Shown: positions 6,143 through 7,287 of the stretch, piece by piece | Layout: each line of letters opens with the position of its first letter | Numbering within the stretch: the first letter of the stretch is position 1 | Source of the DNA: an uncultured Clostridia bacterium | GTDB taxonomy: Bacteria; Bacillota; Clostridia; Oscillospirales; CAG-272 | Assembly (NCBI GenBank): GCA_937934385.1 | Contig: CALGZV010000361.1 | Location: 1 to 7,287, forward strand | Reading direction: 5' to 3' | DNA: 7,287 bases | The notes under the pieces: generated by a model | Databases searched by the model: none | Seen by the model: the letters and a program-made list of their open reading frames with translations, nothing else | What the model was told of the DNA's origin: nothing | Translations under genes and position numbers: made by a program

Positions 6143-7287
6143 TTATTTATCGGTCTTATCCTCAAAATCAGCATTGTAGTAGGTGTTTCCGTCAGATCCG
6201 GAATCAGCACCCTGTGCGCCGCCGAAATCCTGCGCACCGCCGGCACCTGCCTGGCCTTGCTGCTGAGCGTAAAGCTTTTCGCTTATCTTATAGAATGCTT
6301 TCTGAAGAGCATCTGTATCGGCCTTGATATCATCTGTAGAGCCGCTCTTTACGGTCTCCTTGAGCTTATCTATAGCTGAGCGAACTTCTGCCTTCTCGTC
6401 CTCGGAAACCTTATCGCCTATCTCATCAAGCGTCTTTTCGCTCTGATAGATCATATTTTCGGCAGTATTCTTTGTGTCAATATCCTCTTTGAGCTTCTTA
6501 TCCTCATCAGCGAACTTCTCTGCCTCTTTAACAGCGCGGTCGATATCCTCCTGACTCATGTTGGTAGAAGATGTTATCGTAATGTGCTGCTCCTTACCCG
6601 TGCCCTTATCGGTAGCGCTTACGTTTACGATACCGTTCGCGTCGATATCGAACGTAACCTCGATCTGCGGTACGCCTCTGGGCGCAGGTGCGAGAGTTGT
6701 ATTGCCGCGAGCCATCTCGCGCTCACCCTGAAGAACGTGAATCTCAACAGACGTCTGACCGTCGGCAGCGGTAGAATATATCTGGCTCTTCTTTACCGGG
6801 ATCGTGGTATTGCGGTCGATTATACGGTTAAATACGCCGCCGAGAGTCTCGATACCGAGCGAAAGAGGTGTAACGTCGAGAAGAAGAAGATCCTTGACCT
6901 CTCCTCCGAGTACGCCTGCCTGAATTGCAGCACCGATAGCAACGCATTCATCGGGGTTGATGCCTTTGAAAGGCTCTTTACCGATAAAGTTCTTTACCGC
7001 TTCCTGAACGGCGGGGATTCTTGTAGATCCGCCTACGAGAAGTACGTGGTCTATCTGAGATACGTTAAGTCCTGCGTCTGCAAGAACACGCTTTGCAGGA
7101 GCCATTGTAGCCTCAACGAGATCAGCAGTAAGCTCATTGAACTTCGCTCTTGTAAGAGATGCTTCGAAATGCTTAGGACCGTTTTCGTCAGCCGTGATAA
7201 ACGGAAGATTGATCTGTGCCGTCATCATACCGGAAAGCTCGATCTTTGCCTTTTCGGCAGCTTCTTTAAGTCTCTGAAGAGCCATCT
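6143..7287 (-). CDS. dnaK: Chaperone protein DnaK (Hsp70), C-terminal part, cut by right edge
   Basis: DnaK is the ATP-driven Hsp70 chaperone partnering DnaJ and GrpE. The window holds 380 residues counted from the internal Met at 7285; two more bases belong to the preceding codon. By comparison with family members about 230 N-terminal residues lie outside. Visible parts are the end of the ATPase domain, with [18 protein letters not shown] (1-18), [14 protein letters not shown] (81-94) and [11 protein letters not shown] (110-120), then the linker DLLLLDVTP (132-140). The beta-sandwich substrate domain follows, with [17 protein letters not shown] and [20 protein letters not shown] (201-220). 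Last come the helical lid and a Gly/Gln-rich tail ending [10 protein letters not shown], a variant of the EEVDADFE-type end. One key anomaly: between L198 and A199 the conserved GRFxLxGI segment is absent (see findings). Otherwise the frame is intact and conservation high. Confidence 0.95.
   Translation of the reverse strand, partial: MALQRLKEAAEKAKIELSGMMTAQINLPFITADENGPKHFEASLTRAKFNELTADLVEATMAPAKRVLADAGLNVSQIDHVLLVGGSTRIPAVQEAVKNFIGKEPFKGINPDECVAIGAAIQAGVLGGEVKDLLLLDVTPLSLGIETLGGVFNRIIDRNTTIPVKKSQIYSTAADGQTSVEIHVLQGEREMARGNTTLAPAPRGVPQIEVTFDIDANGIVNVSATDKGTGKEQHITITSSTNMSQEDIDRAVKEAEKFADEDKKLKEDIDTKNTAENMIYQSEKTLDEIGDKVSEDEKAEVRSAIDKLKETVKSGSTDDIKADTDALQKAFYKISEKLYAQQQGQAGAGGAQDFGGAQGADSGSDGNTYYNADFEDKTDK

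Overview
The window looks like a piece of a clostridial (Bacillota, class Clostridia) chromosome. The evidence is the gene order dnaK-dnaJ-prmA-rsmE on one strand, which is the classic Gram-positive heat-shock operon order. Purine-rich ribosome binding sites, consensus sigma-A type promoters and A+T-rich spacers agree with this. The proteins resemble gut Clostridia of the Ruminococcaceae/Oscillospiraceae type, but the family assignment is only an impression.

Layout, left to right. Positions 1-480 (minus) hold the first 160 codons of a DUF1846-family gene that runs off the left edge. Positions 481-881 are a divergent regulatory region. It has two perfect TTGACA-N17-TATAAT promoters pointing away from each other, a 13-bp inverted repeat between them, and a structured leader of about 243 nt in front of the rightward gene. 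That gene (882-2753, plus) encodes a 623-residue membrane protein: an N-terminal CxxC...CxxC zinc ribbon, a very long low-complexity linker that is acidic and then basic, and a C-terminal membrane domain resembling DUF4870/Tic20. It converges on the heat-shock operon over a shared hairpin terminator (2838-2871).

The right-hand 4.4 kb is the minus-strand operon, read from right to left: dnaK (C-terminal 381 codons only, cut by the right edge), a 217-nt spacer with three inverted repeats, dnaJ, prmA, a 160-nt spacer with two hairpins, and rsmE. DnaK and DnaJ are chaperone partners. PrmA methylates ribosomal protein L11 and RsmE methylates 16S rRNA U1498, so the operon links protein folding with ribosome modification. 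hrcA, grpE and the CIRCE operator would be expected beyond the right edge but cannot be seen.

The most unusual observation is in DnaK. The nearly invariant GRFxLxGI stretch of the substrate-binding beta-sandwich is missing as a clean in-frame gap of about 8 codons, while everything around it is well conserved. Also worth following are the long-linker zinc-ribbon membrane protein with its structured leader, and the unexplained hairpins in the operon spacers. I see no mobile element, CRISPR array, tRNA or rRNA.
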